NCBI GenBank assembly: GCA_016742255.1
Contig: JACVCB010000047.1
Coordinates: 1 to 14,743, forward strand
DNA: 14,743 nucleotides
Direction of reading: 5' to 3'
Origin: Leptospira sp.
Lineage (GTDB): Bacteria; Spirochaetota; Leptospiria; Leptospirales; Leptospiraceae
The translations under genes were made by a program, and so were the position numbers. Positions 8,040 through 14,743 of this stretch are shown here, piece by piece. Positions within the stretch are counted from its first letter, which is position 1; every line of letters starts with the position of its first letter. Below the pieces are notes generated by a model. It was not told the origin of the DNA. It saw only the letters and a program-made list of their open reading frames with translations, and ran no database searches.

Positions 8040-8046
8040 TCCCCTT
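8040..8046 (-). promoter_or_regulatory. Shine-Dalgarno deciding the LysM-FecR start
   Basis: The minus strand reads AAGGGGA, then five bases, then ATG. It sits in the 20-base gap after the Fe-S oxidoreductase stop codon. It supports the long N-terminal leader over any start nearer to the signal-peptide core. Confidence 0.6.
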
Positions 8047-8054
8047 TTTAATTG

Positions 8055-10157
8055 TTAGTCGATGTTTTCTGCGACTAGTTCCGCAATGTCTTTTACTTTT
8101 ACGGAATCAATTTTTTCCGCAGCTTTGACACCATCTGTAATCATTGTGATACAGAATGGACAAGCAGTAGCGATGGTAGTAGCACCTGTATCGAGGAGTT
8201 GACCTGTACGTTTGCTATTGACACGCATACTTTCTGGGTTGGATTCATCCACGTGTTCTTCCATCCAGTACTGTGCACCACCCGCACCACAACAAAGTCC
8301 TTTGGAGTGATGGTCGACTGCTTCTTCAATTTTTCCACCGGAAACTTTTTTCACAACATCACGAGGGTTATCGTAATTATTGTTATAACGTCCGATGTAA
8401 CATGAGTCATGGTAAGTATACTTTCCAGTGTTTGCATCATCAGCCACTTTTACATCGATTTTACCTTCTTTGGAAAGTTGGTTGATGTATTCCGAGTGGT
8501 GGATGACTTCGAAGTTTCCACCAAATTGTGGGTATTCGTTTTTGATGGTGTTATAACAATGTGGACAAGCAGTTACGATTTTTTTGATACCGTATCCGTT
8601 GATCGTATCCACGTTTGTTTGTGCTAGTGTTTGGTAGAGATATTCGTTACCACCACGGCGAGCAGAGTCTCCCGAACATCCTTCTTCTGTTCCAAGGATA
8701 CCAAAGTTAACATCTGCTTTTTGCATGATTTTTACGAAGTCACGAGAGATCTTTTTGTTTCTTTCATCAAAAGCACCCGCGCAACCTACCCAATAGAGTA
8801 CATCTACGTTTTTGTCTTCTGCTTCCGATAGAACTTTTACACCAAGCCCCTCAGCCCAGTCAGCACGAGTGTGTGCACCAACACCCCATGGATTGGAATT
8901 GTTTTCCATGTTAGTGAATGCTTTTTGGAGTTCTGGACTCATTTTGGATTCTGCAAGAACTAAGTGACGGCGCATTTCAATGATAGCATTTACTTGGTTG
9001 TTTCCAACAGGGCATGCTTCTACGCACGCATAACAAGTTGTACATCCCCAAAGAGCTTCTTCACTGAGGCCTTCGTGTGAGTTGATCACTCCAGTATCAA
9101 GCACTGCAACTGCTTCCGCTGCTTCTTCTGGAGTTTTACCAGCACGTGCAGCTGCCACTTCCGGCATTTTTTCCAACATCTGGTGTTTGAGTTCCACGAT
9201 GATGGCTTTTGGATTTAGTACTTTTCCAGTCCTGTTGGCAGGGCATTCCACTTGGCAACGACCACATTCAATACACGACATACCGTCGAGTAGGTTTGGC
9301 CAAGGGAAGTCTTCCACTCGGTTGGATCCCCAAACTGCATTTTCATCATCCAAATGAAGTTTTGAAAGTTGTCCTTTTGGAGTGTCAGTTGCTAGGAAGT
9401 AGTTAAATGGAGCAAAAATTAAGTGAGCATGTTTCGAGGTAGGAACATACAACATAAAAGAGAATACAGTGATGATGTGACCCCACCACATGATTTGGAA
9501 AACGATATCTGCAGAAGAGTTTGCCACTCCCACTGATTCCCAAAGTTTTCCAATCGCACCATCAATGAATCCAGCATGTGTATAATAAGTTGCTGCAACC
9601 GTTTTGGCACCATTTCCAAGTAAGGTGGTGACCATAAGAGTGGCAATCATACTGATCACGATGGCAGAAGCAGGTGAGTGAACATCAAGACCTTTGGCTT
9701 TTTTGATCCAACGTCTCCAAGCAAAAAACCCAAGACCAGTTAACACTAAAATGGATACGTAGTTGACTGCTTGTTCGTAAATATGGTTAGCTGCTTCACC
9801 AAATAGGAAATTAGGAAGTGCAAATTGGTAAGGATCTTCCATTGCATATCCGAATACTCCTGCGATCATTTGGCTTGTTGTATGGATTGTATAAACAATA
9901 AATCCATAAAAAACAAACGCGTGCATGATCCCACGTACTGGTTCACGGAAGTTCTTTTTTTGTAAGATTACGTTTACGAAAAAACTTTTTAAACGGAATC
10001 CGATGTTTAGGTTCTTTTTTGCATCTTCATTAAAAAATGCAGGACGACCGTTGAAGATCAATCCGAGCCTGTAAAGGATAGCGCGGACAAACACTACGTT
10101 TGCCACGACGAAAAAAGCTGTGAATAATAGGTGAAAGAGAATTCTTCCGATATCCAT
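8055..10157 (-). CDS. Membrane Fe-S oxidoreductase, candidate ETF:menaquinone oxidoreductase
   Basis: This 700-residue protein has an N-terminal NarI-like membrane part, two [4Fe-4S] ferredoxin sites and two HdrD-like CCG domains. Membrane segments lie at about 6-28, 76-96, 131-147, 161-182 and 217-238, with histidines 79, 92 and 227 as possible haem b ligands. The ferredoxin motifs are [12 protein letters not shown] (295-306) and [12 protein letters not shown] (372-383). CCG domain 1 has C459, C494, C531 and C534; CCG domain 2 has C586, CC 622-623, C666 and C669. This architecture is the one described for membrane ETF:(methyl)menaquinone oxidoreductases (EMO), which pass electrons from electron-transfer flavoprotein to menaquinone. 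Leptospira lives on fatty-acid beta-oxidation, so the role fits, but I infer it. The alternative is another HdrD/GlpC-like quinone reductase. The ATG at 10157 has AAGGG about 10 bases upstream. It heads the minus-strand run and is divergent from mqnC. Confidence 0.88.
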   Translation of the reverse strand: MDIGRILFHLLFTAFFVVANVVFVRAILYRLGLIFNGRPAFFNEDAKKNLNIGFRLKSFFVNVILQKKNFREPVRGIMHAFVFYGFIVYTIHTTSQMIAGVFGYAMEDPYQFALPNFLFGEAANHIYEQAVNYVSILVLTGLGFFAWRRWIKKAKGLDVHSPASAIVISMIATLMVTTLLGNGAKTVAATYYTHAGFIDGAIGKLWESVGVANSSADIVFQIMWWGHIITVFSFMLYVPTSKHAHLIFAPFNYFLATDTPKGQLSKLHLDDENAVWGSNRVEDFPWPNLLDGMSCIECGRCQVECPANRTGKVLNPKAIIVELKHQMLEKMPEVAAARAGKTPEEAAEAVAVLDTGVINSHEGLSEEALWGCTTCYACVEACPVGNNQVNAIIEMRRHLVLAESKMSPELQKAFTNMENNSNPWGVGAHTRADWAEGLGVKVLSEAEDKNVDVLYWVGCAGAFDERNKKISRDFVKIMQKADVNFGILGTEEGCSGDSARRGGNEYLYQTLAQTNVDTINGYGIKKIVTACPHCYNTIKNEYPQFGGNFEVIHHSEYINQLSKEGKIDVKVADDANTGKYTYHDSCYIGRYNNNYDNPRDVVKKVSGGKIEEAVDHHSKGLCCGAGGAQYWMEEHVDESNPESMRVNSKRTGQLLDTGATTIATACPFCITMITDGVKAAEKIDSVKVKDIAELVAENID

Positions 10158-10279
10158 TTATATTTATGCCCTTAAGGTGTTTGGTATTTCCTAGGATTTC
10201 TATAGAAAAATCAATGTCCAGGAAAATTCGGTTTTTACAGGGATATGTCAGAAGATTTCCTGTCCAAGTAGGTAGAGAT
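10158..10279. promoter_or_regulatory. Divergent intergenic region between the Fe-S oxidoreductase and mqnC
   Basis: These 122 bases must hold the promoters for both divergent genes if mqnC starts at 10280. I find no box pair close to consensus on either strand. A 12-base palindrome, TTTCTATAGAAA (10197-10208), and an adjacent CCTAGG (10190-10195) are the only symmetrical elements. They could be operator sequence or chance in AT-rich DNA. Confidence 0.35.
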
Positions 10280-11383
10280 ATGAACTTGTCCTCTTTTTCC
10301 CTGAACCCAAATGACCCAGCCGATGTTGTCCTACTCAAAGCAGTGGATGGCAAACGAATCTCTCCCAGTGAGGCTCTCGTATTGTACAAGGAAGGAGACT
10401 TTCTAAAAATCCAGATGGTAGCTCGGTACCTTCGGGAGAAGGTTAGGCCCCATACGGAAGCCAGTTATACCATGTTTCGGGTGGTGAATTATACCAATTA
10501 TTGCAATGTAGAGTGCAGTTTTTGTTCCTTTATGGATGAAATTGGAAATGGAAAAGGTTACGTTCTCTCCAAAGAGGACATCTTACAAAAGATGGACTAC
10601 GCAGTCGAAGAAGGCGCTGACCAAATGTTTTTACAAGGAGGGGTTTATCCAGAACTTCCCTTTGATTATTACCTGGATGTGATCCGAACCGTGAAGGCAA
10701 AATACCCGAAGATGCATATCCGTGCGTTTTCACCTGTAGAAGTGATCAATTTAGAAACCATAACGGGAAAACCGTTGCGAGAAGTATTACAAATCCTAAA
10801 AGATGCTGGCCTTGACTCTGTTCCTGGGGCCGGTGCAGAAATCCTTACGGAAAGGATGCGGCAAATCATCTCTCCGAAAAAAGCCTCAGTAGCGGAATGG
10901 GTTCGAGCGATGGAAACCTGTCATGAAGTGGGTCTGAGAGGCTCTGCCAATATTGTTTTTGGTTCGGAAGAAACAAAAGAGGAAGTCATCGAACATTTGC
11001 AAGTGGTACGTGATTTACAAGACAGAACTGGTGGATTTTTGTCCTTTATCCCTTGGACCTTCCAACCACAGACCAAACGATTTAAGGTAAGACCTGTTCC
11101 GACACACGAATACCTAAAAGTTCTCGGAATTTGCAGAATCTTCCTCGATAATATTCCTCATATCGAAACATCCGTAATGGTTCTTGGTAAAGGTGTGGGC
11201 CAACTTGCGTTGTATTCGGGAGCGGATGATATCTCCTCAGTTGTGATCGAAGAAAATGTCCTCAGGTCGTTTGGATTAAAAACAGAAAAGGAAGCGAGGA
11301 AGTTTTTGCAAGAAGGGGGATTTCGTCCTGTCCGCAGAAACCTCGATTATGAAGACGTCAGTTCTCCACTAGAACTTGTATGA
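10280..11383 (+). CDS. mqnC: Cyclic dehypoxanthine futalosine synthase (radical SAM)
   Basis: MqnC is the cytoplasmic radical SAM enzyme that cyclises dehypoxanthine futalosine in the futalosine route to menaquinone. From ATG 10280 the product has 367 residues, the usual MqnC size. The frame is open back to ATG 10166, but that start would leave only 8 bases to the divergent gene and add an unusual Arg-rich extension. AGGTAG lies just upstream of 10280. The cluster-binding motif is CNVECSFC (Cys 75, 79, 82; CX3CX2C). Family landmarks follow: PGAGAEIL (182-189), [16 protein letters not shown] (248-263), [12 protein letters not shown] (306-317), EENV (324-327) and a [11 protein letters not shown] tail (347-357). 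The C-terminal EENV and GF-P-RN-Y signature fits MqnC better than MqnE. Two spots differ from the consensus as I remember it: FGSEET (227-232) where FGHxET is usual, and GADDISS where GADDFGS is usual. No other menaquinone gene is in the window. Confidence 0.88.
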   Translation: MNLSSFSLNPNDPADVVLLKAVDGKRISPSEALVLYKEGDFLKIQMVARYLREKVRPHTEASYTMFRVVNYTNYCNVECSFCSFMDEIGNGKGYVLSKEDILQKMDYAVEEGADQMFLQGGVYPELPFDYYLDVIRTVKAKYPKMHIRAFSPVEVINLETITGKPLREVLQILKDAGLDSVPGAGAEILTERMRQIISPKKASVAEWVRAMETCHEVGLRGSANIVFGSEETKEEVIEHLQVVRDLQDRTGGFLSFIPWTFQPQTKRFKVRPVPTHEYLKVLGICRIFLDNIPHIETSVMVLGKGVGQLALYSGADDISSVVIEENVLRSFGLKTEKEARKFLQEGGFRPVRRNLDYEDVSSPLELV

Positions 11384-11442
11384 ATTCAGTCGGATTTGAA
11401 GTTCCAACACCGTAGACGAATGTAAGGATACCAACTTAGTTT

Positions 11443-11472
11443 AAAAAAAAAGATGGGGATCTTTCCCCATCT
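11443..11472 (-). terminator. Intrinsic terminator for the GGDEF transcription unit
   Basis: Read on the minus strand, AGATGGGGA and TCCCCATCT form a perfect 9-bp GC-rich stem (11472-11464 and 11459-11451) around a 4-base loop, followed at once by eight T (11450-11443). This is a textbook Rho-independent terminator about 95 bases after the GGDEF stop. An outer 7-bp pair, AACTTAG (11433-11439) and CTAAGTT (11474-11480), encloses it. On the plus strand the stem is followed only by a weak T stretch, so termination of mqnC transcripts here is possible but less certain. The rest of the 183-base gap (11384-11566) shows no gene. Confidence 0.85.
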
Positions 11473-11566
11473 CCTAAGTTTTACACCTTATCCGTAATGG
11501 ACATAAACTGAGAATCAGTCTCATTTGTAAGGCTTGATTCGAATCCTAATTCCGTCGATCATTTTT

Positions 11567-12760
11567 TTACATTTCTAGGAGTGTGATTCGGTTTCGGCCT
11601 TCATTTTTGGAGGTGTAAAGAGCCGTATCAATTTTATGGTAGAGTTCATCAAAACTGGGATCATCTTCTGGATGGAATAGAGTTCCACCAATGGAAACAG
11701 TTAGGGTGAGAGATTCGTTCGGGTCGTTGTAGATGGGAATTTGTAATTCTTCCATTTTTTCCCGAATGGATTCTGTTAAGGTATGGAGTCCCTCTTTATC
11801 GATGGGAGAAACTAACAAACAAAACTCATCTCCCCCAATCCTTGCGGCAATGTCTGTAATACGAGTTCTGGATTTTAACGTTTTGGCAAAAGCTTGGATA
11901 GCAATGTCACCTTGTTTGTGTCCATAACGATCGTTAATGGTTTTAAGTTTGTCCAAATCCAATATCACAAGACCAATCACAAATCCTTCACGGTGTGATC
12001 TTTTTTTATACAGATCAAATTGTTCTAATAGATGCCTTCTGTTAAAAAGTTCTGTCATCGAATCTACACGAGACAAATCTTCAATTTTCTGGTTGATACG
12101 AAGGAGTTTACCCACTGTTATGTGGAGTTTTTCTTTGACCCGATACTCTTCAAATCTCCAGTAATTGATGAGAAAGTTTGCAACAATCCCGAAGGCTAAC
12201 AAAAAGGAAACAATGAGTACATCTTGGTAGAAAAAATACCTATCAAATCCTTGGATGCGGGAAAAATTTAAATGAAGAGGGATAAAAATGGAAATATAAA
12301 TCAAAGAGAGGATACAAATTCGAATTGGTTCTAACCAGAGTAAGATGGAAGCTCCGGCAATCACAATTGCTGAACCGAATAAATAATAAGCATGGTTAGG
12401 ATTATCAAAAACCATCATCGGGATATAAAGAGTTACAAGTCCAATGAGAACAAGACTTGTGATTCCTAGGATTTGTTTTTGGTATCGTTTGATTCCTCTT
12501 TTTGCTAAGAGGTAAACGGAAAAACAAATTGCAAGGGATGAAATTCTAAAAAAAGCGATCCAAAAACTAGCTTCCTTTGTTCTCACAAGTGAGTCCACAA
12601 AGAGTAATGAGATGATGGATGTGACCGCAGTCATCACACTGAATATTTGTAAGGAAGAAGCAATATCATCTAAATTTGTGGAGATAAAGTCTGGGTGGTA
12701 GGGGCGTAAAAATAATTTACGCAAAACAAAACCGTATCGTTTGAATGTATACCTACGCAT
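11567..12760 (-). CDS. Six-helix membrane diguanylate cyclase (GGDEF)
   Basis: This enzyme makes cyclic di-GMP from two GTP. The frame opens at TTG 12772 (401 aa). I prefer ATG 12760 (397 aa, MRRYTFKRYGF), because a candidate promoter at 12778-12805 would start transcription near 12771, leaving the TTG at or before the first base. Neither start has a Shine-Dalgarno, so a very short leader is likely. In 401-aa numbering about six membrane helices lie at 44-60, 70-90, 99-121, 128-146, 150-170 and 184-203, then a linker helix (206-232) and the GGDEF domain (about 235-400). The active-site motif is RIGGDEF (311-317). An intact inhibitory site RITD (304-307) sits exactly five residues upstream of GGDEF, which predicts product inhibition. 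There is no EAL domain and no recognisable soluble sensor, so the signal is unknown. It is the last gene before the terminator at 11443-11472. Confidence 0.93.
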   Translation of the reverse strand: MRRYTFKRYGFVLRKLFLRPYHPDFISTNLDDIASSLQIFSVMTAVTSIISLLFVDSLVRTKEASFWIAFFRISSLAICFSVYLLAKRGIKRYQKQILGITSLVLIGLVTLYIPMMVFDNPNHAYYLFGSAIVIAGASILLWLEPIRICILSLIYISIFIPLHLNFSRIQGFDRYFFYQDVLIVSFLLAFGIVANFLINYWRFEEYRVKEKLHITVGKLLRINQKIEDLSRVDSMTELFNRRHLLEQFDLYKKRSHREGFVIGLVILDLDKLKTINDRYGHKQGDIAIQAFAKTLKSRTRITDIAARIGGDEFCLLVSPIDKEGLHTLTESIREKMEELQIPIYNDPNESLTLTVSIGGTLFHPEDDPSFDELYHKIDTALYTSKNEGRNRITLLEM

Positions 12761-12777
12761 GGTGGAAACCAATCTTG

Positions 12778-12805
12778 AGAATACAGTTTGTCGTTTCGTT
12801 GTAAA
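12778..12805 (-). promoter_or_regulatory. Candidate sigma70 promoter for the GGDEF gene
   Basis: On the minus strand TTTACA (12805-12800, 5 of 6 to TTGACA) is followed by 16 bases and TATTCT (12783-12778, 4 of 6 to TATAAT). It lies in the 57-base gap between the GerMN stop and ATG 12760 and would initiate near 12771. It may give the cyclase expression independent of the upstream HAD and GerMN genes. Confidence 0.45.
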
Positions 12806-12817
12806 CCATTTAGTGGG

Positions 12818-13633
12818 TTAGAACAAAATCACTTTTCGTTGTGTTTTTGCTAAAACATCAGGTAAGGACATACCATCACTACCCAAACTGCGGATCCTCT
12901 CTCCATTTGAATATAGTACAACTCCTTGGATTCCGAAATTCCCTACATAGGTAAAAGTAATTTGGTCCAATCGGTCTTTTAAGATTTCCATACTGCCACC
13001 AGAACTCAATTCTTCCGAAATGGAAATGTGTAAAATCCCATTCTCCAAACGATAGTTTGGTTCCATTCGGATTTTTTTGGTAAGTGCAGAAAGCACACCT
13101 TTCGTTTTTTCTGTTGCTGTGGGGCCTTTAGTGAGTTCTTGGAATAAAAATACAATTGGATCCCCGCCAGGAAATTCGCGGGTGAGTTTTACAAGTTGGG
13201 ATTGGCTATTTTTACCAGAACCATAAAACTTGAGAAAGTACACAGGAAGGTAACCAGGTTCAGCACTGATTCTTTTTCCTGCACCAGGGAACCTGTCTTC
13301 TGGCAGAGTGATTTCGGGAATGGTTTCATCGACTACCTTTGTTGGTTTGGTAGACTTTGTATTTGTGGGGTAGGAATGGTTGAAGACTTCTTCTTCCCAA
13401 TTTAAATCATCTTCAAAGGTTTCACTTTGGAAAGGGTCCACTGGTTCGGCAAATTTTGTTTTTTCTGTTTGTTTTCCGATATTACGAAAACCTTGTTTCG
13501 GAAAAAAATTTCCTGAAACTTTCGGATCAAAGCCCATAGACTTTTCAATGAGAACGAGTACAAAGAAGATCCCGCCAAGGAAATAGCGTAATGATTTCCA
13601 TTTGTCTTCTTGGATTTGGGGATGTACCGCCAC
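12818..13633 (-). CDS. N-terminally anchored GerMN-domain protein
   Basis: This 271-residue protein carries a GerMN domain at about 128-258, recognised by LTKGPTATEKTKGVLSAL, then YRLENGILHISISEEL, and VVLYSNGERIRSLGSDG near the end. GerMN was named from spore germination and sporulation proteins but is widespread as an envelope domain in non-sporing bacteria. A short hydrophobic segment (about 17-29) after KWKSLR is a signal anchor or uncleaved signal peptide, followed by a low-complexity linker rich in Glu, Pro, Thr and Lys (about 35-125). The start is GTG 13633, the first possible codon after an in-frame stop; it has no clear ribosome site, so the start is uncertain. The gene begins 34 bases after the HAD stop and ends 57 bases before the GGDEF gene. 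An extracytoplasmic role is inferred; no partner is known. Confidence 0.8.
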   Translation of the reverse strand: MAVHPQIQEDKWKSLRYFLGGIFFVLVLIEKSMGFDPKVSGNFFPKQGFRNIGKQTEKTKFAEPVDPFQSETFEDDLNWEEEVFNHSYPTNTKSTKPTKVVDETIPEITLPEDRFPGAGKRISAEPGYLPVYFLKFYGSGKNSQSQLVKLTREFPGGDPIVFLFQELTKGPTATEKTKGVLSALTKKIRMEPNYRLENGILHISISEELSSGGSMEILKDRLDQITFTYVGNFGIQGVVLYSNGERIRSLGSDGMSLPDVLAKTQRKVILF

Positions 13634-13662
13634 ACTATCAATGTCGGAATTGTATTGATTTT

Positions 13663-13690
13663 CGAATTTAAAAAAATTGTTTTAAATTCG
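13663..13690. repeat. Perfect 11-bp inverted repeat across the HAD stop codon
   Basis: CGAATTTAAAA (13663-13673) and its exact reverse complement TTTTAAATTCG (13680-13690) flank a 6-base loop. It covers the last codons and stop of the HAD gene and lies 29 bases before the GerMN GTG. Only the two base pairs at the foot are G-C, and no U tract follows on the minus strand, so it is a poor terminator. It could be an operator, an mRNA processing or stability element, or chance in AT-rich DNA. Confidence 0.55.
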
Positions 13691-14342
13691 TTAAATCGTC
13701 GAATTTCCAATCAAAATCTGGGATTTCGCCTGGAACTCCATGACCATAGGTGCAAAAACCAAAAGGGCATCCATTTTGCCTTGCCGCCTCCCAGTCACTG
13801 AACCGATCTCCAATCATTGCAATGGAATTTGGTTCTAAACTGTATTTGCGTACATACTCTGCTAAAATTTCACCTTTGGTGTGGATGGTCTCTTGGTTGA
13901 TCACAACAATCGGTTCGAAGTATTGTAATACGCCTGCTGTATCGAGAACGGTTTCAATATAAGGTTTTCGACCATTAGATGCGCAAGTGATGGTATAGCC
14001 TTTTTCTTTGAGATAATGAATGGTAGAACCTACACCAGCGTAAAAATCCCCACCACCACTGCGGATGGAATCACATAGTAAATCTAAAACCCTGGCTGAA
14101 ATCGAATCTCGTTCGGATTCTGGTAAGGAAGGGAGAAGGTTTGCAAAAATAGTCCGCACTGGTTTTCCAATTTCATTGATGATCTGATCGTGTGTGGGCA
14201 GGGACGTAATTTTTCCCGTTTTCTTTGCAAACTCTTCGATTGCCTGCACATACGTCTTAAAGATTATGGATTCTGAGGAAAATAAGGTCCCGTCGACATC
14301 GAAGGCGACCATACGGATTTCCCCCAAGCGGTTTTCTTGCAT
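13668..14342 (-). CDS. HAD-superfamily phosphatase
   Basis: This is a haloacid dehalogenase-type hydrolase, probably a phosphomonoesterase of the phosphoglycolate phosphatase-like group; the substrate cannot be read from sequence. From ATG 14342 it has 224 residues, typical for the group. All four HAD motifs are present: DVDGT (15-19, nucleophile D15 and acid/base D17), SNG (122-124), Lys 156 in HTKGEIL, and GDRFSD (178-183). The helical cap lies between motif I and motif II (about 25-95), the position of a C1 cap. The frame is open back to 14474, but that would overlap the divergent KamA gene. A second candidate is ATG 14312, with GGGGGA 8 bases upstream, though it would trim the first beta strand. 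No signal peptide is seen, so it is cytoplasmic. It is upstream of the GerMN gene in the same direction. Confidence 0.9.
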   Translation of the reverse strand: MQENRLGEIRMVAFDVDGTLFSSESIIFKTYVQAIEEFAKKTGKITSLPTHDQIINEIGKPVRTIFANLLPSLPESERDSISARVLDLLCDSIRSGGGDFYAGVGSTIHYLKEKGYTITCASNGRKPYIETVLDTAGVLQYFEPIVVINQETIHTKGEILAEYVRKYSLEPNSIAMIGDRFSDWEAARQNGCPFGFCTYGHGVPGEIPDFDWKFDDLTNLKQFF

Positions 14343-14343
14343 T

Positions 14344-14367
14344 ACCACCAGAAAAGAATTTGGTGGT
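14344..14367. repeat. Inverted repeat masking the HAD ribosome site
   Basis: ACCACCA (14344-14350) and TGGTGGT (14361-14367) are exact reverse complements separated by 10 bases. In the minus-strand transcript the 3' arm ends one base before ATG 14342 and contains the GGTGG that would serve as ribosome site. As DNA it sits in the 52-base gap between the divergent HAD and KamA starts, so it could be an operator instead. Confidence 0.45.
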
Positions 14368-14394
14368 CTGTTGGCAAGTAAGGAATAAAATCTT

Positions 14395-14743
14395 ATGCTC
14401 GTGCAAAACAGTTTATCAGAAGTTCTTCGGGCCAGAGAAGAATTGTTTTCCAGGACAATTTGGACTGATCCCACATCACAGTTGCAAAACCGAGTGAAAG
14501 GGGAGGAACTTTCTCGTTATTTTTTACTCACTGAATCAGAACGGATTGGGATCCAACAAACCATCCGATTACTTGTTTCAACCACTCCTTATTATCTATC
14601 TTTATCTGATCCCTCTGACCCAAACTGTCCCATTCGAAGGATGATTGTTCCCACTGCGGATGAAGCAGTATTTTCTTTAGAAGAAAGTTCCGATCCATTG
14701 GATGAGGAACGGCTAAGCCCTGTTCGTGGGCTCACTCATATGT
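14395..14743 (+). CDS. KamA-family radical SAM protein (lysine 2,3-aminomutase-like), 5' part only
   Basis: The frame is open from ATG 14395 to the right edge, giving 116 residues. AAGGA lies about 12 bases upstream of the ATG. The visible part is the N-terminal region of the KamA/EpmB family: a helical start (LSEVLRARE), then [20 protein letters not shown], a short variable segment, DPLDEE, and PVRGLTHM, just before the radical SAM cysteine motif that would lie beyond the window. The family includes lysine 2,3-aminomutase (alpha- to beta-lysine) and EpmB, which makes beta-lysine for elongation factor P modification. Which activity this protein has cannot be told from the fragment. Where many relatives have GLTHRY, this one reads GLTHM. 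It is divergent from the HAD gene with a 52-base gap. Confidence 0.85.
   Translation, partial: MLVQNSLSEVLRAREELFSRTIWTDPTSQLQNRVKGEELSRYFLLTESERIGIQQTIRLLVSTTPYYLSLSDPSDPNCPIRRMIVPTADEAVFSLEESSDPLDEERLSPVRGLTHM

Noticed and set aside
9082..9357. Plus-strand frame opposite the ferredoxin region of the Fe-S oxidoreductase
   Set aside because: The minus strand carries two exact ferredoxin motifs, so the plus frame is a by-product of Ala/Gly-rich codons.
10190..10208. CCTAGG and TTTCTATAGAAA palindromes as an operator
   Set aside because: Short palindromes of this kind are expected by chance in AT-rich intergenic DNA, and no box pair supports a promoter beside them. They are mentioned only in the intergenic entry.
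11369..11418. GAACTT and AAGTTC pair around the mqnC stop as a terminator
   Set aside because: Only six pairs with a loop of about 22 bases and no T tract; too weak beside the clear structure at 11443-11472.
14343..14474. Upstream extension of the HAD frame to 14474
   Set aside because: It would overlap 80 bases of the divergent KamA coding start, and the added 44 residues show no HAD character. ATG 14342 gives a normal-length protein.
1..14743. Mobile elements, CRISPR arrays, tRNA or rRNA genes, toxin-antitoxin or defence genes
   Set aside because: I looked for transposase or integrase motifs, regularly spaced direct repeats and structural RNA landmarks and saw none.

Overview
The window looks like a chromosomal segment of a spirochaete of the genus Leptospira, perhaps a saprophytic-clade species. 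The basis is AT-rich DNA and a familiar gene set: an exported TPR/NHL protein, an OmpL47-like Ig-repeat protein, a LysM-FecR protein, a membrane SpoIIE phosphatase, and a membrane Fe-S oxidoreductase beside a futalosine-pathway menaquinone gene. The genus call is inference from protein style. No tRNA, rRNA, CRISPR array, insertion sequence or prophage gene is visible. All coding content looks like core chromosome, and about 95% of the window is coding.

Layout, left to right. (1) 1-2605, minus strand: a two-gene transcription unit with an exported TPR-NHL-VWFA protein followed by a TPR protein that overlaps it by 20 bases and runs off the left edge. A near-perfect sigma70-type promoter sits at 2577-2605. 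(2) 2687-4276, plus strand: prfC (release factor 3), divergent from unit 1. (3) 10157-4277, minus strand: a tightly packed four-gene run. It holds a membrane Fe-S oxidoreductase (candidate ETF:menaquinone oxidoreductase), a LysM-FecR protein, an Ig-like/OmpL47-like exported protein and a membrane-anchored PAS-SpoIIE serine phosphatase. The phosphatase stop codon directly abuts the prfC stop codon, and a perfect 14-bp inverted repeat covers that junction. (4) 10280-11383, plus strand: mqnC (menaquinone via futalosine), divergent from the Fe-S oxidoreductase. (5) 14342-11567, minus strand: a HAD phosphatase, an N-terminally anchored GerMN-domain protein and a six-helix GGDEF diguanylate cyclase, closed by a clear intrinsic terminator at 11443-11472. 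The GGDEF gene may have its own promoter. (6) 14395 to the right edge, plus strand: the start of a KamA-family radical SAM protein, divergent from the HAD gene.

How the parts may work together. The Fe-S oxidoreductase and mqnC fit one theme, delivery of electrons from fatty-acid beta-oxidation to menaquinone and synthesis of that menaquinone. The three genes co-oriented behind the oxidoreductase look like a separate envelope-sensing and signalling module: two periplasmic or wall-binding proteins and a transmembrane phosphatase with an extracytoplasmic domain. No partner anti-sigma kinase or antagonist gene lies in the window. I see no dramatic new defence or mobile system. The most useful observations are revised start codons backed by promoter or ribosome-site geometry, three perfect inverted repeats at gene boundaries, an altered MIDAS motif in the NHL-VWFA protein and altered motif residues in MqnC.
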